A stretch of 64,000 nt of DNA. Origin: Platycnemis pennipes. Lineage: Eukaryota; Arthropoda; Insecta; Odonata; Platycnemididae. The notes under the pieces are model-generated. The model was given only the letters and a program-made list of their open reading frames with translations. It did no database searches and was not told the origin of the DNA. Positions 1 to 13,510 of the stretch are shown piece by piece. How positions within the stretch are numbered: position 1 is the stretch's first letter; the number at the start of each line of letters is the position of its first letter. A program made the position numbers and the translations under genes. Location of the stretch: the NCBI GenBank assembly GCA_933228895.1, contig OW121853.1, forward strand, positions 9,988,494-10,052,493, in the 5' to 3' direction.

Positions 1-3000
1 GATTGTTGAATAATGAATATTATAGTAGTCATAGAATATATATCACGATAATTATACAACAGTTATCACGATCGTCAAATTTCAGATATTATGGACTGAG
101 AATTGACTCACCAAATTCTTCCAAGTTGATTTTCAGTAACGAGATGACAACGTTGATACCGTGCGCTATTTCTATCCAGGTTCCCCAAAACCATGCGATG
201 ATGACTCTTGACTATCAGTTCATAGTGTGAAACTTTGTACTCTGCAACAGAAAGAGAGACCAAATATTAGTAGAAATGTAAATACCTACATCTGAATTTT
301 CTGAAGACAACATGTGGTATGTGGACGGTTCAATGCAGAATGCACACTACTTCAACTCCAATAAATTAAGAAAACATTTGTAAGTACAATAAATTAATAT
401 ATTTATATCAGAAAGTAACAAGAGTAAACAGCTAACAAAATATCAGGAGCATTCAATTGCGTAAATGTTTTGAAATAATCTGGTGGCAATAATCAATCCC
501 AGAAGAGGAAAAAACAGTTAATTTTGAATAAAATAACTCTAAAAACAATGCAGCTTAATAGAATCCGTAAAACACAACGTGAGCATTCATATAAAGCAAG
601 TGCATTTGTTGGATTGTGTTAAGGATATTGGGAAATAATTTCTACCGATGATAACAAGGAAAATAGCAAGTGGGGAATATTAGTACCTACACAGTATAAT
701 TTCAAAATTAGGGAGAATGGTAGCGAAAATAGAACAATTGAGGGATATTCCAATAAGATTGAGAATGGGTAAGGTATAACACAAAACGATGAGCCAATTT
801 GTTCCTGGTAATTGTTATGCCTTGGGGCTGTGCTTAGCATTCCGTTGTTCGCGACAGTATCCGTGAAATACGGAAGCTCTTTATAGCTGTGCTACATGGT
901 AGGGTATTGGCAGACTTTGAAGTCCAAACTCACCCTATCTTCTAGTTAAAATACATTTATTTGGCATTAGATATGCACCTCTTCGGTTTGAGTTTGGTGT
1001 GCGCCATAGCGTCAAAGGTATGTGAGATACATGGGTGCCAATGGCATAATAATTTTATTTAATTAAGTTGAAGGTTTCCTCTGATTTGGTTCACATTGAT
1101 AAAAAATGCACAATCATAGGAAATTAGAGCAAATTACAAATAATATTGTCAGTGACACATAATATGCTGCCTTTATTTACATGATAGCTTGCAAACATCC
1201 TTGTAATTTGGCGCGTTTTATCCTATTTCACAAATTTAGGTTCCCTATGTTATTATTCTTGCATTTATTCGTTTTTCAGTGTTATGAGAGAAATTTGATA
1301 CTCAATCTCAAATGATGAAATATAATTCATTGAACGAAAAAATGTAATATGAGTGGCACATAAGAAGTACGAGGCTCGTTGCCAGATAGTGCGGAAAATG
1401 ATTACAAGGCATTGGTGTGACAGATTCCAATGCTACAACATTAGTGTAGCAGGTGTTCGTGTCGCAGCATAATAAGTAAAATGGATATGATATTCATCCC
1501 CAATCTGATTTTTGCAAGCAAACAGACAAACATATTCAAAGAACAATTTAAACCATGAAAGAATTTTGATAGGCACGTCGCAGAGGAGAAAAACAAGACC
1601 ACAAAACCTATTTCCTCATTTATCATCAGTAATAGTCGAAGCAAAAGGACAAATTGGTGGTTATGACACTTCTATTTTTTTAATAATGTTCACATTTTGA
1701 AAAAACTGTGAAATGTACAAAGGATGTGACTTGAATTAAAAATTACTGATAACCGAAAAATATATGCGTATTTCACTAAATATTTGAAGTAAAATCTTAG
1801 GATGTTTCCAAGATTTCATTCTTCAATACTGTCAAATAAATAAATCGAAACCTTTATAACATTTATGCAGAGAGTTAGAATGGTTTTCATCCGTCTTTCG
1901 TTTTGAGTTTGATGACCGATACGCAGTATTTGAAATAATGAAACGATATCTATCCATATTAGGAATATTTTTTAAATTTTAGCCTGGAATTGTATTAACT
2001 GTTACCAACTGGGATAAAGGATCACCATGCTTACAAATCAAGGTTTTGTGTAAACTAGCCACCAAGCTAGAAACCTTTGGGATTAAAATATTTGGACTTG
2101 GTGTTGCAAAATTTGACCTATAGCTTTGAGATATTTTCTAAATAAACCATAGGAGCCATTTTGTGGTGTTAGTAAGCTAGTTAAGTAAAAATAGTGGCTT
2201 ATCCGATGAACAATTTATCCGAAATATTTTTGCAGATAGGTATATTTTTTTAATGGTAACCAGGAAAAAGGTTTACAATAAAATAACTTTACGAAAGCAC
2301 TCTTAGTAAAATATTCCTTATGTTTCCCAGGAGTTTATCCCATCAAAGTATAGATCATGCATAAAAAAAATTGCATTTTACATTTGCTTAATGCTTATAA
2401 AAATTCAAAAGAATGATTTTCTAATGAGTCTACATTTATCGGTAAAATTTATATGTCAATACGGGTGGTGGTAGAAATACTGAAGTAAAATATTGTTGTA
2501 AATATTTTAAATCTTATGTTGTTGATGTTACATTTGATAATAAAATTTCCACGAAACCCTAATCATTTGCCATGGTGATTCAAGTTTCAATTTCAAACTT
2601 TATCAAAATAAAATTTATCCTTGAAATAAGCTTAAGGCATACTTTCCCTTTTACTTCTACATTAACTTGCAAGTAAACTATCAAAACCTCATAGCACTGT
2701 AGCAACAAGACACTCGATTACCTTCATTTCACCTTGAAATTATTCCATCAGTCATTAAACAAAAATATTGCTTATCCGCAGCATTATCATAACAAAAAAA
2801 GCGTTGTCCCATGTGCAGCAAAAACTAAAACTATCAATAACGAAGGCTCGTCACGAAGAAGAATGCGTCTGAAAATCGCTGGCTTACAGCATGAGACAAA
2901 TTTTGCAATTAGCAAAAAGAATCTTCCTTTATATTTTACCCTGAGAAACGCCGCAACTGTGTAGGAAATGTGAAGAAAACAACATACATATATATTTGAA

Positions 3001-3096
3001 TATTTAAAAACAAAAATTAATTGCTACTTATTAGCATTAATAGTTGATGCATTTCAAATTTTTTGGCCTTCACATGTTCTAATATTCCCAAAATAT
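1..3096. other. Unassigned AT-rich sequence, no gene recognised
   Basis: Only short open frames occur (under about 90 codons), with no recognisable domain, splice-supported exon or element terminus. Composition is uniformly AT-rich. I see no convincing repeat or RNA gene here. Confidence 0.6.
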
Positions 3097-3139
3097 CATC
3101 ATCATCATTAGTCATAAACCCTCATATTGTTTTGACGCA

Positions 3140-5930
3140 ACTTTCCACTGAGTTATCGACTAATCTTTTCATACATATGTATTTCTTCTCTTTCACATAA
3201 TTCATCACTTGTTCCATATATCTCTTACGAGGCCTTCCATTGCCTCTTGTCCTTCAACGATCGTCATCATCAGGCCAACGTGTCTCATGATGTGGCCGAT
3301 TAAGTTTTCAAATGACGTTACTTTTCTCCCAATCTTCTCAGTACTCCTTCATTTGTCACTCGGTCGATCTATTTAGTGTTCATGATTCTTCTGTAGCACA
3401 ACATTTCAAATGCTTCCACCCTTTTTTTTCTCCGCTGATGTCATTGTCCATGCCTCACTGCCATTGAGTAACACGCTCCAGATGTACGTTCTGACGAATT
3501 TTTTCCTTATCTCTAAGCTTCTATTTCCAGCTGTAAGTAAATCACACTTTTGATGGTATGCTGTCTTTGCCTGGTCTATTTTACTGACTGTTTCTTTCTT
3601 GCTTCGTCTATCGTTAGATACTCGCCTTCCAAGGGAACGGAACTCTTTGACCTAAACAAGCTTTTGTTTTCCAAGTTTAACGTTGGACTTGGCCTTTTCT
3701 CACTTGCTAAGTACCAATATTACTGTCTTCTTCTTATTGATCTTCGGCTAATACCTGATCATTGTCCTTTCCATAGTTATCAAAATCTTTTTCCCTCTCT
3801 GTCTGTGCTGTGAGAGCTGTCATCGGTAAATGGCAGCATTCTAATATTTTGACGTGTATTTTCACTCCAGAAGACTTCACTTCAATTTCATTTATGTCTC
3901 TCTGGATGTAAACATTAAAAATTACGGGAAATAGTGCACAGCTATGTCTCACACCTCTCATCATTCTTGCTTCTTAACAACTCGGTCAATATGTAATCGT
4001 AGGTACTTGGTTTTTATGCAAACTGTTGATAATTCTATTGTCATTGTAGGACACTCCCATTCCTTTCAGAATTCCAAGCAGTGAGCACCAATCCACGTTG
4101 ACAAAAGCCTTCTCTACTCCTATAAATGCAATGAACGTCGGTTTGTTCTATACTATTCTCTTCAAAGAGCAGCCTAAGGGCCAATATTGCATTTCTTGTA
4201 CCCTTAATTTTCCTGAATCCAAATTTATCTTCATCCAAGAACTCCTCAGCTTTTAGTTTTATTCTTGTATAGATGATCCCTGTCACCATCTTCTATCCTT
4301 TTGCCTTTAGGTTTATAGTCCTAATATTTTCGCAATTCTCCACTCTCCCCTTTTTGGGAATAGAAATGATCGAAGTCCCTGGGTATTTTACCTGTTGAGT
4401 AGATGTCACAGATGTTTTTGTAAAAATGGGTTAACGTCTACTTTTCTGCATTTTTGATTAGTTTACGGGAATATCATCAAATTTAGAAGCATTTTTCATG
4501 TAGAGGCCCCTTACTCTTCGTCAACTACCAACCTTAATGTTGATACTCCGATATAATCTTTTTTGACTTAGCTTCCCTCTTCGACCATTTCATGCTGAGA
4601 TTGTTTCCGTTGTAGAGCTTTTCCAGATATTCTTTCCATCTCTTCACTTAGTATTCATTTTCAATCAAAATCCATTCTTGTCCCTTATGGAATTGCATCT
4701 AATGCTCCATTTTTTAAGTGGTTCTTCTCTACCCTATAGGCTGCTTCCACCTTTCCAAGTGCAAGGTTGTTTTTTATCTCATCGCATAGGTTCCTCATTC
4801 ACATTTCTCTAGCTTAAATGGCTTTTTGACTTATTTCGTTCCTTATTCTTTGCAACAAATTTGACCTTGTTCCGTTTTCGCACCCTTGTACTTTCTTCTT
4901 TCTTCAATCAGGTCTAAGACTTCTTTCGTGACCAATGGCTATTTCTTGAAAACTTTTATTCTTCCATGTGCTTCTTTTGCGGCTTCCTGTAGCCCACATT
5001 TAATGCTTTCCCAATGCTCTTCCCCTGATTTCTCAGGCAGGTGTTGTTTTTGTGCTGTGCTGTTTTCCACTGCTTCTTGAAACGCCAGCTGATGTTGCGC
5101 CTCCTCTAATTTTTTTACTTGCCATATGTATTTTTCTTTGTTTTCTTCAACTTGTTGAATTTCAGATGGCGTCTTATCATTTATTTTCACTGTCTATGTC
5201 ATCCCCAGGGTAGCTTTTGCAGTCCTTCGCTTGGGTTCTAAATCTCTGCTTCACTTAAATTGTCTATTTGTATTCTTCTTCTTTTTCCTCGCATTTTCCA
5301 CGTGTATCTTCCGCAGTTATCATTTTTAAACAATTTTTTGGCCACCACAATCTTTTTCTGCGTGCAGAACTGCAGCAGTGATCTCCTCTTTCGCTTCAGT
5401 TTTCCAATCCATATTTTTCAGTTATTTTTCCACCTTGACCTCCGCCGACGACCGCGTTCCTATCTCCTAAAATAATTAAGCATTTTTCTCCTCTTACATG
5501 TTTTATATTCTCCGTGATATCTTCGCAGGTGAATACCGCTTCTTTATCTTCGTAGTCCATTTTAGGCAAGTATACCTGCACCACCTTACTGTATCTACAG
5601 ATACAGTAAGGCAGTAAGTTAACCTTACTGTATCTACAGATTTATTTTCGATTTTCACCGCTATTATTCTTTCATTGCACTGCAAGAAGCTCTTTATACG
5701 CATTCCGGTGCTATTTCTGAGTATTATCCCTACTTCTGCATTACCATTTAAAGATCCAGTGTTTATGATCCTGCAGCTTCCGCTCCAGGAGTTTCCTTCT
5801 TCGCTGATTATTAATGCGTCGAGGTATATTCTTCACATTTCAACATTCAGGTCCTCCAGTCTTCCGTAGGACCGAAGTGATCTCACGTTCCATGTTCCTA
5901 CCCTAAAATGTTTATCACACTTGACGCACT
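3140..5930 (-). pseudogene. Decayed endonuclease-reverse transcriptase ORF of RTE-like copy A
   Basis: The order of remnants fits an AP-endonuclease-like plus reverse transcriptase polyprotein that would cut target DNA and copy element RNA. The N-terminus FRVGTWNVRSL lies near 5,905. An endonuclease remnant GDRNAVVGGGQGGKI (canonical GDWNA) is near 5,420-5,460, a charged linker at 4,940-5,190, an RT finger remnant FGFRKIKGTRNAILALRLLF near 4,150-4,230, and GVRHSCALFPVIFN (usual GVRQGCPLSP) near 3,915-3,960. The FADD box that should follow is lost to frameshifts. No frame exceeds about 100 codons, so it cannot make protein. It is clearly the same family as the ORFs at 10.7-13.5 and 28.9-30.0 kb. 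Confidence 0.85.
5584..5641. repeat. Local palindrome and direct repeat inside RTE copy A
   Basis: CCTTACTGTATCT (5584-5596) is followed after two bases by its exact reverse complement (5599-5611). CCTTACTGTATCTACAGAT then recurs directly at 5623-5641. The equivalent place in the copy at 13.2 kb lacks this. It therefore looks like a local rearrangement after insertion, not an element feature. Confidence 0.8.
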
Positions 5931-6440
5931 TGACTGATGTACTCTCTCGGAGTCCCCGCCCGGAGATCCGATGGGGGACTATTTTACCTCCGGAATATTT
6001 TACTCGAGAGGGTTTCATCACGTCTTGATAAAAAGAAGAGTGGAACTCATCGGGATAAAAATGTGGTGAGTTCACCTCGCCTTCCACATTGCAGTAGATA
6101 GGTACTACAGCCGTAAAAGTAAATGTTACCACGCCTGTAGTGAAATGAATGTCGCTTTACTGACCACTGTGGTCTCCACCTTCACTTTTATGAAGAAGAG
6201 CTGCTGCCCTCTCCTCCGTGTGATACAATGAATATTCCCAAGTCACGGCATCTTCCCAGGTTCTGTATTATTTAATGACCTACCTTACACAGGGATATAC
6301 CAATACCCCCTCGAAGTGTTTTTTCTTTTGGTCCACGACTGCTTATTCGACGAGTAAACTCGCTTATCTCGCAGCTCACTTCTATATCTTGAACTCGACC
6401 CACCATCCGCTTCCCGCACTTAGTGGTTTTAAACTTTAAC

Positions 6441-6849
6441 GGTGAGCAGTATACCGTATAACTTAAAAATTAACATTACTGAGTGAAGTGTCAAACTTTT
6501 TCATCCTAAATTTGTAGGCATCCTACAAAATAAAATTCCATCATATGGCACAGCAATCAATGTGTCACCAAGATACAGTTCTTGAAGCGATATATTAGAG
6601 GGAATTGCTACTAGCAAATAGTAATCACGTGCGTCCACCGGGCTACGAATAGCGGGATGGCCTCTATGTAATGACGTTATCTGCGAATTAAATGAGCTAA
6701 CTAGAAAAAAGGCAGTTGTGGACCTTAATAGGGTACAATTGAAGGTGAAATTGGCCTATTCATGGATAAGAATGTTATTTCAAATGATACACACACCTGC
6801 AAATATGAAATAAACTTGCAAAAGGAGGTTGCTGAGACCTAGGCACGTA
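6441..6849. other. Unassigned spacer between two RTE copies
   Basis: No reading frame, repeat or terminus that I recognise. It separates the 5' end of the minus-strand copy A from the 5' end of the plus-strand copy B, so the two copies lie head to head. Confidence 0.5.
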
Positions 6850-9475
6850 TTTTAACCCCCTGAGTAGAAGGTAGCAGCTCTTCTTCAGTAAGAGTACCAT
6901 GGTCGGTAGAGTGACCCTCATTTTACAACAAGAAATGGAACAATTACTTTGAATAAAGAAGTATTGTCACGTAGAAAGCAAGATGAGGTCAAACATTATT
7001 ATCCCAAGATGTCATAGAGTATCCGCCATTTGCCTTTCTACAAGACCTGATGGAAACTTCTAGAGTAAACTATTCTGGAAGTGAAAATACTACCCAGTTC
7101 AGATCACCAAGCGAAGACTACGATAGAAAATATGTACGAGTAACATATGATTTGTCATTTAAGCCAGAAGCATGGAATATAATATCATCTAATGCTTCCA
7201 GAAATTTTGAGAATCTAAGGATGCAAATGCGGAGAATGGGCCAATAGGGATTATGAATCGGTTAAATGAGGTACCATAAAAAGGAAAACCACGGAACGGA
7301 AGATATAGGATCATACAAGCCGAATCCATTAGTGGTAACACTAGAGTAGGCATTATGATGAGGAAAAGTACCTACGTGCACATGGAGAGCAATGAAGATT
7401 TATACTAAGCACAGAGATATCGTGGTGACTATTGAATTGTCTATTATTTACTTCAAATAAAAAGATCGTGAAGACAACCGTGCTGATTTCGCTGATTTAA
7501 TGAAACATGTAAAAAAAAATAAAAGTTAATTAAATTAACAGATAGGAACCTTATTGTAGGTGGAGATGAAGATAGGCGAGCAACTAGAATAAAACGTTTT
7601 TAAACTACTCATCACATTTTGGGGATGATGATCACAATATCTAACGCCACAACTGAAAAACATACATTTAAAAAAATGCCTGGACTCTGAAAAGTATTGG
7701 GAAGAACAATGGGTAACTCCACGTCAATTCCACCAGAAAATAGGCAAAAATGACCCATAGGATCACCGATTTTTACCCTAAGGGCAATCAACTTGTCAAT
7801 TTGACATGGAATGATCCCTATATATTTGTGTATTTGCGAGACTAGGGGAGTCAGGAATTAGGTGAAGGGCTGAAAAACTTACCCTGGGGTAGGCATTAGC
7901 GTTAACCAAAATCTTATGGTGCTGTTCCAAATTCAGTAAACTGAGGAAAACAATGAAAAATATAATTTCATGCAGCAAAATTGATCAAGATTCAATATCG
8001 ACTGACCTTAATGAAAGTGTTTAAAAATAGATGTGAAAAAAATTCAAAATTGGCTACATGTAAGAGCAAAATAAGTTCTTGGAAGAAGCAAAATTTTCAG
8101 CTAAATGACCGGGTTCTTGGAAAACGACGGACCTGATTGAGAAGAGCAGACATTATCGAAATTCTAGAAAAAAAATTGTTCCTTGGCTACACAAGAAAAA
8201 TAAATGAAACGAGTCCCAGATAGAGAAAAACAAGAAAAATGTAAAATAAAATTATGTGCGTCTTGTACTAAAAAAAACCCTAGCATGAAAAGGTCCGCAA
8301 GACGTCATTGGATAGTGATGAGCCTCTTCCAGAAATGGACGAAAATGCATTGCCATGAGGGACAAGGACGGAGAACTTTTGATCGACAATTAAATTAAAC
8401 TGGTGTGGTGGTAGAAATGTTAGTCGCATTATGCCATGGAATCAATCTCAAAGCAAAGAATATCGAAGAAGAAAATGAATTATTGACACTCGATACGGTA
8501 ATATCAAACTTAAGATCAGAACTTGACGAAGTATTAAGGTATTTACGCACTAGAAAGGCTTTTGGTAGTGATGGAATTTCTGCCAAGCTGTTAAAAATGC
8601 AGGTGATAAGGCACAGATACTCTTGCGCAATATCTATATCAAAACGTATACTCAACGGGAGCTACACCCAAGAATAAAAGAGGTCAAGTAGAAAAACAGC
8701 ATCCCTATGACAGGCATTGATCATGTACACAAGGACCATCCACAGATGAATTAAGCGAGTAGCAAAGAAGTGAATATTGGAAACCTGTTTTGATTCGGGA
8801 AAATAAAATTTACAAAGAAGAACTTTTTAGCTTTAGGCTACTTTTTGAGAAGAGATGGCAGAACAGGTTGACGTCCATTTCATTTATGGATTAAGAGAAG
8901 GCTTTAAAAAGGTGGATTGTGATTCAATATTTAGAGTTAAGATAGAACTTGCAGTCTCCTGGAATGAACAAAGAACTATCCACCATATATATAAAAACCA
9001 AGTTTCTGGGATTAACTCTGTACCCTGTGGTGAAAAATCAAGGACAAATATTTGGGCAAGAGATAGCCGTGGACTGGAAACCATCACTTTCAATGTTGAT
9101 ATCTAAAAAGCCGTTAATGGAATCAAGAGATGAATACAGGACTAAATACCCACATGGAAAATTTTAAGGCTCTCATTAAGAGATGATATAATGGTCATGG
9201 CACAGGCTTGGAGACAATTTAAGGAGGCTCAAGTATCCCTAGAAATGACCATGACCAATTTCCATTTGAAGGCCAACAAATAGTGAACAAAGGTTGTGGA
9301 ATACCTTATATATAAAAGTACAGATAAATACCGATGTTTAAAATCGGAAAAGTAAACCTAAAAAAAAGTGATACAGTAAAAAAATAGTAAGTACAATATG
9401 TAAGGTAAAGAGTGCATGCAACACTAAAAAAATATACTTTTAGCTGGAAATACAAGCGTGGAATTAAGGTTTAAT
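6850..9475 (+). mobile_element. RTE-like retrotransposon, copy B (long, heavily decayed)
   Basis: A plus-strand copy of the same family. Its start (6,860-6,930: GCAGCTCTTCTTCAGTAAGA, then GGTCGG) aligns with the reverse complement of the leader at 13,700-13,790. Endonuclease remnants follow: SRVNYSG at 7,060 and RNLIVGGDED at about 7,545. RT-linker remnants lie at 8,400-8,650 (LRSELDEVLRYLRTRKAFG, where the other copies have a KASGIDQIPAELL-type motif). A fragment of the IYGLREGFKKVD region is at 8,880. The copy ends at about 9,475 in CTGGAAATACAAGCGTGGA, a stretch also found at 29,590, so the last part of the element is missing. This is the most decayed of the long copies. Confidence 0.7.
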
Positions 9476-10632
9476 TCACCAGAGTATCATTGCTCAGTTG
9501 CTCTCACAGCGTCTCATAGTCAGCCGTCCTCAGCCATTTTATGTGCACGTTTTAGAAATGACACTCAAGTTTTGCATAGGCTTTTTCCAGAGTGCCTGTC
9601 GATTCTCTTCTCGTTGAGTGTAATATCTATGGCTTCTTCAAGTTTGATTCCAAATTGCTTTTTAACACCGGAGCGACTTTGTCTACTCCCATTGCACCAG
9701 ATGGTCTTTCCTGAAGCTGTAATATGCTACTGCAGGTTTTTCTGAGTCTTCTGGTTGCAAGTGTCAGTGGTTTCAGGAACCCTGAATAAAATGTGAGTCA
9801 CTAGTCAGAGCATCGGAGAAAGACATGAAACTGATCCGGTGGAGATCCAAGAAACTATCCCCACAAATTAAACTAGATTTGTACATGATCGGTTGCTTAA
9901 CTTAGTATATTCTTTGTATATCTGAAATTAAAAAATTATAAATAATGGAAAAAGAATAATTAGAACTTCATAATAGCAGGAGAACAACATTGACCTTTAA
10001 AAGATAATTGAAATACATTTTGGGAAGTTAAGCAATTTTGGTTTCATTTGGAAGAAGAATGGTAAAATAATACAAATTGGATTAAACCATAAGCGAAACT
10101 CTCGGTATATGGAAAGTTGTCGGGAACAAGTCCTGGATCATTAAGGAAGCCAAAAAAGTCAATGAAAAGAAAAGAAAATGCGTGCATAAAATAACTGCTG
10201 CATAACGCCTCTGCAGCAAAAAAGAGTAACTTATGGAATATGTCGTGAGCCAAGAAAAGCAATAAACATTTGGAGAATGAATCTATCATTAAATGAATAT
10301 ACTATTTTTCATACGTATAGATCGAACCTGTCTATATGTGGTAAAACAATACTTCTCGGAACAGGTTGGAAAATTCAATGCCATGACAGAAAGAAACAGT
10401 GAAATTTTAATAAAAACTAAGATAGGAGCTATTGAGCATTTGAGCTTTCGTTAGATGGGCTTAATCAAAGTTACTAAACAATGAAAGAGAAAAACACTAC
10501 AGCGAAGAATCATGAAGAAGAATGAAGCAGTACGAAGTAGAATGAATCAGCATGAAGAATAATGAAGCATTGAAGAAATTATGAATGAAGAAGTCTCCCA
10601 GAGTATGATACAAACCAGGAATTCTAAATATG
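9476..10632. other. Unassigned; GAA/ATGAAGAA-rich cryptic repeat near its end
   Basis: 9,476-9,830 has a slightly coding-like minus strand (for example FGIKLEEAIDITLNEKRIDR) that I cannot assign to a family. 10,495-10,600 is a run of imperfect ATGAAGAA/GAATGAAGCA units, a low-complexity cryptic repeat. The remainder shows nothing. Confidence 0.5.
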
Positions 10633-10656
10633 CATCATCATCATGGGTCAACAATC

Positions 10657-13510
10657 CTAGGATTGGTTTGACGCAGCTCTCCACTCGATTCTTCTTCTGG
10701 CCAACCTCTTCATATTAACGTAGTTCCTCTCTTTCACGTCCTTTACGACCTGTCCTATATAACTCCTACGCCTACCTTTTCCATTCTTCCCGTTAACTTT
10801 TCGTTCGACGATTGTCTTCATCAGGCCAACATGTTTTAAGATATGGCCGATTAGGTTGTCCCGTCTTCTTTTTATAGTTTTCAACTGACTTCTCTTTTCT
10901 CCCATTGTTCTTCAGACTCATTCTTGTCACTAGGTCGATCCATTTTATCTTCATCATTCTTCGATAGCACCATATTTCGGATGCTTCCACCCTTTTCTTC
11001 TTCGCTGATGTCAGCGTCCATGCCTCTCTCCCGTAAGGAAATATGCTCCAGATATATGTTATGATGAATTGCTTTCTTACTTCCAAGCTTGTATTTCCAG
11101 CTGTGAGTAGATACTTCTTTTGATAGAATCACCTCTTTGCCTGGGCTATTCTACTCTCTATTTTCTTCTTGCTTCGTCCATCGATGTTTACTCTGCTTCC
11201 CCGGTAACAGAACTCCCTCGCCTCTTCCAGTTTCTGTTTTCCTGGTATAACGTTGGTTTTTGCTTCTTTTTTAATGCTGCAGACCAATATCTTAGTCTTC
11301 TTATTACTGATCTTCAGCTGATGTCTGGCCATTGTCCTTTCCATGGCTGTTCATGTTTCCATGTCATCAGCGAATCGTAGAATGCTGATTATTCTCTGGA
11401 TGTTCACTCTAGAACACTTCTCCTTGATTTCATTGATGACTCTCTCGTGTAAACATTAAAAATTATGGGAAACAGTGGACAGCCTTGTCTCACTCATTTC
11501 CTTATTCTTGCCGCTTCAGAGCTGGCCCCAATTTTATTACAGCGACTTCGTTTTTATACAAATTCTGGATAATTCGTCGGTCATTGTAAGACACTCCAAT
11601 TTCTTTCAGAATTCAAAGCATTAAATTCCCATCTACGTTGTCAAAAGCCTTCTCTAAATCCACAAATGCAATGAAGGTCAGTTTGTTCTTCTCCATTCTC
11701 TTCTCTATTTGCAGCATAATGGCCAATTATGCTTATCTTGTACCCTTACTTTTCCTGAATCCAAATTGATCTTTATCCAGGAATTCCTCTGCTTTTCGTT
11801 CTATTCTTCTGTATATTATCCTTGTCAATATCTTCGATGCATGTGTCGTCAGGCTTATAGTCCTAAAATTTTCGCATTTCTCCGCTCTTTTCTTTTTAGG
11901 AATAGGAATTATGATGTTTATCTCCTACGTCCCTAGGTATTTCTCCATTGGAATTCTTGCTGCTTCAGAGCTGAATCCAGATTTTATCACAGCGACTGGG
12001 GTTTTATACAACGTCTGGATAGCAAAGTCGCAGATGGTTTTGTAGAGATGGGTTAATGTCTTCTCTCCTGCATTTTCTAATAATTCTGCAGGAATTTGAT
12101 CAATTCCAGAGGCCTTATTCATCCGAAGGTCCCTTACTGCTGCGTCGAATTTCGATCTTAATGCTGATGCTCCCATATCATCATTTTCGACTTCGCTTTC
12201 CTCTTCAATCACTTTCACGTTGAGATTGTTTCCGTTGTATAACTCTTCCAGATACTCTTCATTTTCAATCCAGAGTCGTCCATTCTTGTCCTTATGGCAT
12301 TGCATCTTCACTTCGTTCCTTGAAGTGGTTCCTCATTATCCTAATCGGTTTCCACATTTCTAAGGCAAGGTTGTTTTGTACATCTTCGCATAAATTCTTC
12401 ATCCACATTTCTCTGGATTTCCTGGCTTTGCGACTTACTTGGTTCCTTATTTTTTGTTGCTAAGCTCCCCTTCTTATGTTTTCGCATTATTGTAAATTCT
12501 CCTTTCTTCAATCATAAGATTTCTTCCGTGATCCATGGCTTCTTCTTGGCAACTTTTCTTCTTCCAATAGCTTCTTTTGGTGGCTTCCTGTATTCCACAT
12601 TTAATGTTTTGCCAACGCTCTTCTTCTGGTTTCTCAGACAGATCCTCTCCTATGTTTTTTCCTACTGCTTTCTAAAATGCCAACTGATGTTGAGTCTCCT
12701 TCAGTTTGTCTACTTGTCAAATGATCTCACTGTTTTTTTCAACTTCTCGAATTTTATATGGCATTTCATCACCAACAAATTATGGTTCCTGTAGAAGTCT
12801 GCACCCGGTTAGCTTTTGCAGTCCTTCACCTGATTCCTGAACCGCTGCTTGACTAAAATGTAGTGTATTTGAAATCTTCCTCTGTCTCCTGGCATCCTCC
12901 ACGTCTATCTTCTTCGGCTGTGATTTTTAAACAATGTGTTAGTAACCACTAACTTATGTTGTGTGCACAACTCCAGCAGTCTTTTTCCTCTTTCGTTTCG
13001 ATTTCCCAATCCATATTTTCCAGCCGTTCTTCCATCTTGACCTTCGCTGACGACAGCGTTCCTGTCTCCAAAAATAATTAGGTTTCTTCTCATCTTACCT
13101 GTTTTATTATTTCCGTGATGTCTTCGTAGACGTCTTCCACTTCTTCATCTTCGTATTCCCACATAGGCATGTAAACTTGCACCACAGTGGTATGTGTAGG
13201 CTTTGTTTCAATTTTAACGATTATAATCCTCTCACTGTACTGCAGGAAGCTCCTTACACGCAGTCCTGCACTCTTCCTGAGCATTATGCCTACTCCAGAG
13301 TTACCATTCAGTGATCCGGTTTGAATAATTCTGTAACTTCCACTCCAGAATCTTCCTTCTTCGAGCCATCTCATTTTACTGATTCGGAATACATCGAGGT
13401 TCATTATCCGCATTTCCACCTTAAGGTTCTACAGTCTTCCGCAGGTCCGAAGTGATCGCACGTTCCACGTTCCTACCCAAAAATGTCTATCACACTTGAC
13501 TGGTGTACTC
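10657..13510 (-). pseudogene. Endonuclease-reverse transcriptase ORF of RTE-like copy C, frameshifted
   Basis: Remnants in order on the minus strand: endonuclease at 13,090-13,419 (ISKMRW, FWSGSYRIIQTGSLNGN, VVQVYMP), then GDRNAVV at about 13,050 and a conserved VVTNTLFKNHSRRR near 12,910. The pre-RT segment at 11,925-12,311 contains LRMNKASGIDQIPAELLENA. The RT palm-thumb part is at 11,129-11,344 (LKISNKKTKILVC). The C-terminal domain at 10,657-11,086 has YGREAWTLTSAKKKRVEA, RRDNLIGHILKH and RIEWRAASNQS before the stop. GDRNA replaces the family's usual GDWNA. Several frameshifts separate the pieces, so it is not functional. The region that should encode the RT catalytic boxes (about 11,350-11,900) is interrupted. 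Confidence 0.88.
11952..12026 (-). repeat. Segment duplicated within RTE copy C
   Basis: About 75 bp here, starting ATTCTTGCTGCTTCAGAGCT and containing TTTTATCACAGCGACT and CTGGATA, closely resembles 11,502-11,572 about 450 bp away in the same orientation. The insertion replaces part of the RT coding sequence and changes the reading frame. It may reflect template switching during reverse transcription or a later duplication. Confidence 0.7.

Larger units (their letters stand above)
3097..6440 (-). mobile_element. RTE-like non-LTR retrotransposon, copy A (near full length, decayed)
   Basis: Reading the minus strand, this is a long copy of the window's most abundant element. The 5' end (about 6,440 down to 5,930) is a GC-richer leader alignable by eye with the leader of the copy at 10.6-14.0 kb: the shared stretches include ACCCACCATCCGC and a CTGCCCTCTCCTCC block. 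The coding part then follows, and the 3' end at about 3,097 is a short (ATG)n/(TGA)n tail. A short tandem tail instead of poly-A is usual for RTE-type elements. The copy is broken by many stops and frameshifts. Assignment to the RTE clade rests on protein motif recall; boundaries are good to a few tens of bases. Confidence 0.85.
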
